From the NCBI GenBank assembly GCA_022577435.1, contig JAKOON010000005.1, positions 19,056,224 to 19,120,223 of the forward strand: 64,000 nt of DNA, in the 5' to 3' direction. The DNA is from Embiotoca jacksoni (Eukaryota > Chordata > Actinopteri > Embiotocidae). The position numbers and the translations under genes are program-made. The notes under the pieces are model-generated. The model was not told the DNA's origin and made no database searches. It saw only the letters and a program-made list of their open reading frames with translations. Positions within the stretch are counted from its first letter, which is position 1. Each line of letters starts with the position of its first letter. This document shows, in pieces, positions 61,264 to 64,000 of the stretch.

Positions 61264-64000
61264 GTCAGCGATAAGTCACTACTAGTGACAACCATACAAC
61301 CAGAACAGCTCTTTTGATTGAATTAATATCTCAACAGATACCAATTTTAATTGAGACAGACACAAAAGATTTAGATTGAAGAATAAATATATTATTGACT
61401 TTGATTATTACATTTCCAAACCCAGCCTTCCTGTGGAAAAATAAAATCAATTAAGAGGCAGCTTGTTACATGACTAACATGGTAATTATATTATATTCAG
61501 TCTTCAGGTATGACATCTATGCCAATGTTTTATGAAAGACTAGTGCTGAGATGAGCATGACAACATCATCACTATGTATTGTCCAGTGACAGTCTCAGTA
61601 GTTTTTGCTTATTATACAGTTGTCAGACTTTATACGTACATTTTTTTTTTTTTATCATCACAGAAAGCTGGGTTTTTATTTCCTTTACTCTCTCAGTGAA
61701 AGACAGGGAAAAACTCTGGGCAGGTCGGAAGTGAGTCACAGAGCTAGCACAGATAAAGAGACACATTTATAGAGTCTCTAATCTACCTGACCTGAATGTT
61801 TTTGAATGGGGGAGGAAACTAGAGCACGTTCAGAAAATCAATGTGAACATGAAGAAAAAGATGTAAACTCCAATCAGAAAGTTACAACCTCCAGAGAAAT
61901 GTCAGTGATACAAACAGATCTACTGTGGAATATGTTTTTAACAATAAACCTGAAAATTTGTCACAAAGAGAACTCTTGACTGTCACACAAATACATTTTA
62001 GTCTATAAATGGAGTAATCAAATCAGCTCGAGGAGACATCTCTTGGGATGTGTTTGATAAATAAAATGAAACAGCGGTCATATTTGATGAATGTAGTCAC
62101 AAATACAAATTCCCATTGTTATTGTTGTTGTCACTGAGTCAACTATCACTGACGTTAACACGTCACGTTAACAAAATTATAAAATTAGAGCATGGTGTGC
62201 GACGTTTTAAAAAGGAAAAGGGTTGCTGTAAATAAACCAGAATATGTTCTCTTTTTAGTGTTAATCTGGAAAATACTCTAAAGAGAAAATATGTAATTTT
62301 TAGACAATTTAAAGGTGTAGTACAAACACACAAACTAATATGTTACAATGTACTGAGACACACACTCACACAGATTTTCTATCTCTTTGAAATATTTTTG
62401 CACCACCCATAAAATGGACAACTCATTTGACATGAGTGGTGTTATTGGATTGCAGTACTGTAGTTTCTCTTTTTAGCACACAGTGTAATCTGCAACAGAA
62501 AGCTCTTCACTTAAGAACGAGCAGGCTATTACTGTAACTACTGATTAATTGCTTGATTACTGACTTCATTAATTCTTCAATTACAAAATTTAAATTCCAA
62601 GCAGCCAAAGCCTGGGGCTGAAAAAAAGAATGTGTTTTCATTCAGGGTACCAGGCACATGTGACAGGGATCACACAACAGGCTGAAAATCACATACCATA
62701 ATGGACACTTCAATTAGTAACTTTGAACAAAACAATTCACTATGGTACAACCCAGGGTGCAATTTGAGATTTCTGCTCACATGTTCTATTGAACCTGTCA
62801 CTATAAAGTATTCCTAATAAAACGTTCAGAAACCTTTACGGTACTCACTTATTATCCATACAAAATCCATGCTGTTTCAAGGTGAAATTCCACCAATAAT
62901 ATGACTTACTAGAAAATTCACTGTTTAGGATTTGTGAATAACTCTCGCTCAATCCCTGTATCTCATTCCACTATTTACTTATCCTTCTTTTCAGCACATC
63001 AAACCACGAAGAGATAAACAGTGAATCACCAGAACAGAATCCAAATTATGGCAGCAGAAAAGATGAAGTTTATTTACAAAGGAAAACAATATGTCTGCAC
63101 ACTGACAATAAAAGCAGCAAAATTGGATTTACACAGTGCAGTGATGGAATTAGATGAAAAGAGATAAGAAAAATTAAATTAAGAAAAGAATGAATTTTTA
63201 AACTTTTGTCCTAACAGATTATGAACTGCCAGCTGCCTCTTTGTCTGGTAGAGAGTACTAAAGCATGACCCAGATTAACAGGAGTGCAGACAATTGAAAA
63301 GCAAGATCTGCAACGTTTGGAAATTAATTTATGTTTATCAAATAGAAACAGTTCTCACTAGAACCAACCATACAAAAAAGTATGCAGATGTGCATACAGC
63401 TGTTTCACAATATACCATCTTAGATCCCAAAAAAAGAACATCTGCTTTAAAATGAGAAATCACAACAGGCTGTAATATGAATTAATATGCCAACATCCTC
63501 GGAGCTTTGTGGTCACTTCACATATGCAGTATCCCTTGCAAAATATGACTGACTGTGATGTGATGCAATAATTGACCAGCACAAAGTAAAAACTATTAAA
63601 TGCAAATGAAACATAAGAAATACACGTTGCTATTTATTTATTTGTAATTTAACAAGGACATATAACTGTGTCATCAGCATAAAAAAAAAGACTGAAATAG
63701 TATGTTTATATGTGTGAAACCATTTATATTAGCACAATCATAATTGAAACAGAGTTTAATAATCCATTTATAAACTCACCCCACAAAAAAGTAAACCTTT
63801 TGTTGGTAAATTACAGTAAATGGTAATCAAGCAGCAGTTTATTTTAGTGAGAACAGTGGGGGGGTAAATGGGTCATCTTTTTAAAGGTGCCAAAAAATAA
63901 GCTGGACCAACTAATATAGTATAAAAGCAGGCACTTGCAAATGTGCCTGTAACAAATCAAAGCCACCGCATCAGGTTTCTAAAAAAAAAACATCCTTTCG
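61264..64000 (-). other. Intron or upstream sequence of lrrc4c
   Basis: No exon, RNA gene or clear repeat is recognised. The sequence is AT-rich with short homopolymers. Confidence 0.5.

Overview
The window looks like a piece of a ray-finned fish nuclear genome, probably a spiny-rayed (percomorph) teleost. It is AT-rich, has no closely packed genes, and is full of teleost-type repeats: Tc1-like transposons with long inverted repeats, a TTAA-flanked palindromic MITE, CR1/L2/Rex-type LINE pieces, tRNA-derived SINE pieces and long microsatellites. Only one intact protein-coding gene is supported: lrrc4c (netrin-G1 ligand, NGL-1) on the minus strand at 56177-58123. Its whole open reading frame lies in one exon that begins at a good splice acceptor near 58174, so positions above about 58175 are intron or upstream sequence and positions below 56177 are 3' UTR and then the downstream gene desert.

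Layout. 1-1150: 3' fragment of a frameshifted L2/CR1-type LINE (minus). 2639-4261: nearly complete but dead Tc1/mariner element with TA target site, about 210-bp IR/DR termini and a transposase broken by frameshifts and a stop. 4262-28240: mostly unannotatable non-coding DNA with microsatellites, a 176-bp MITE-like repeat (14519-14694), a possible older repeat (21967-22304) and a hairpin-like piggyBac-type MITE (23837-24054). 28245-30415: nested cluster of a tRNA-derived SINE, a common fish interspersed repeat and a second, heavily decayed Tc1-like transposase. 30416-55600: gene desert with further SINE copies, a four-copy array of about 135-bp units (39836-40390) that carries a perfect estrogen-response-element palindrome, LINE scraps and local tandem duplications. 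54640-55119 is a GC-richer block that may be conserved non-coding sequence. 56177-58174: lrrc4c coding exon. 58175-64000: intron/upstream DNA invaded by a Rex1/CR1-like LINE with very long (TG)n and poly-T tracts and a retroposon ending in a (TTAC)n tail.

No operon-like or multi-gene system is present, and I found no convincing new biological system. The observations most worth following up are the repeat-borne nuclear-receptor site array, the crowded start-codon context of lrrc4c, the T+G-skewed block at 26770-27440, the 17-bp perfect palindrome at 41188-41225 and the GC-rich block downstream of lrrc4c. Family names for repeats come from recognising sequence, not from a database search.
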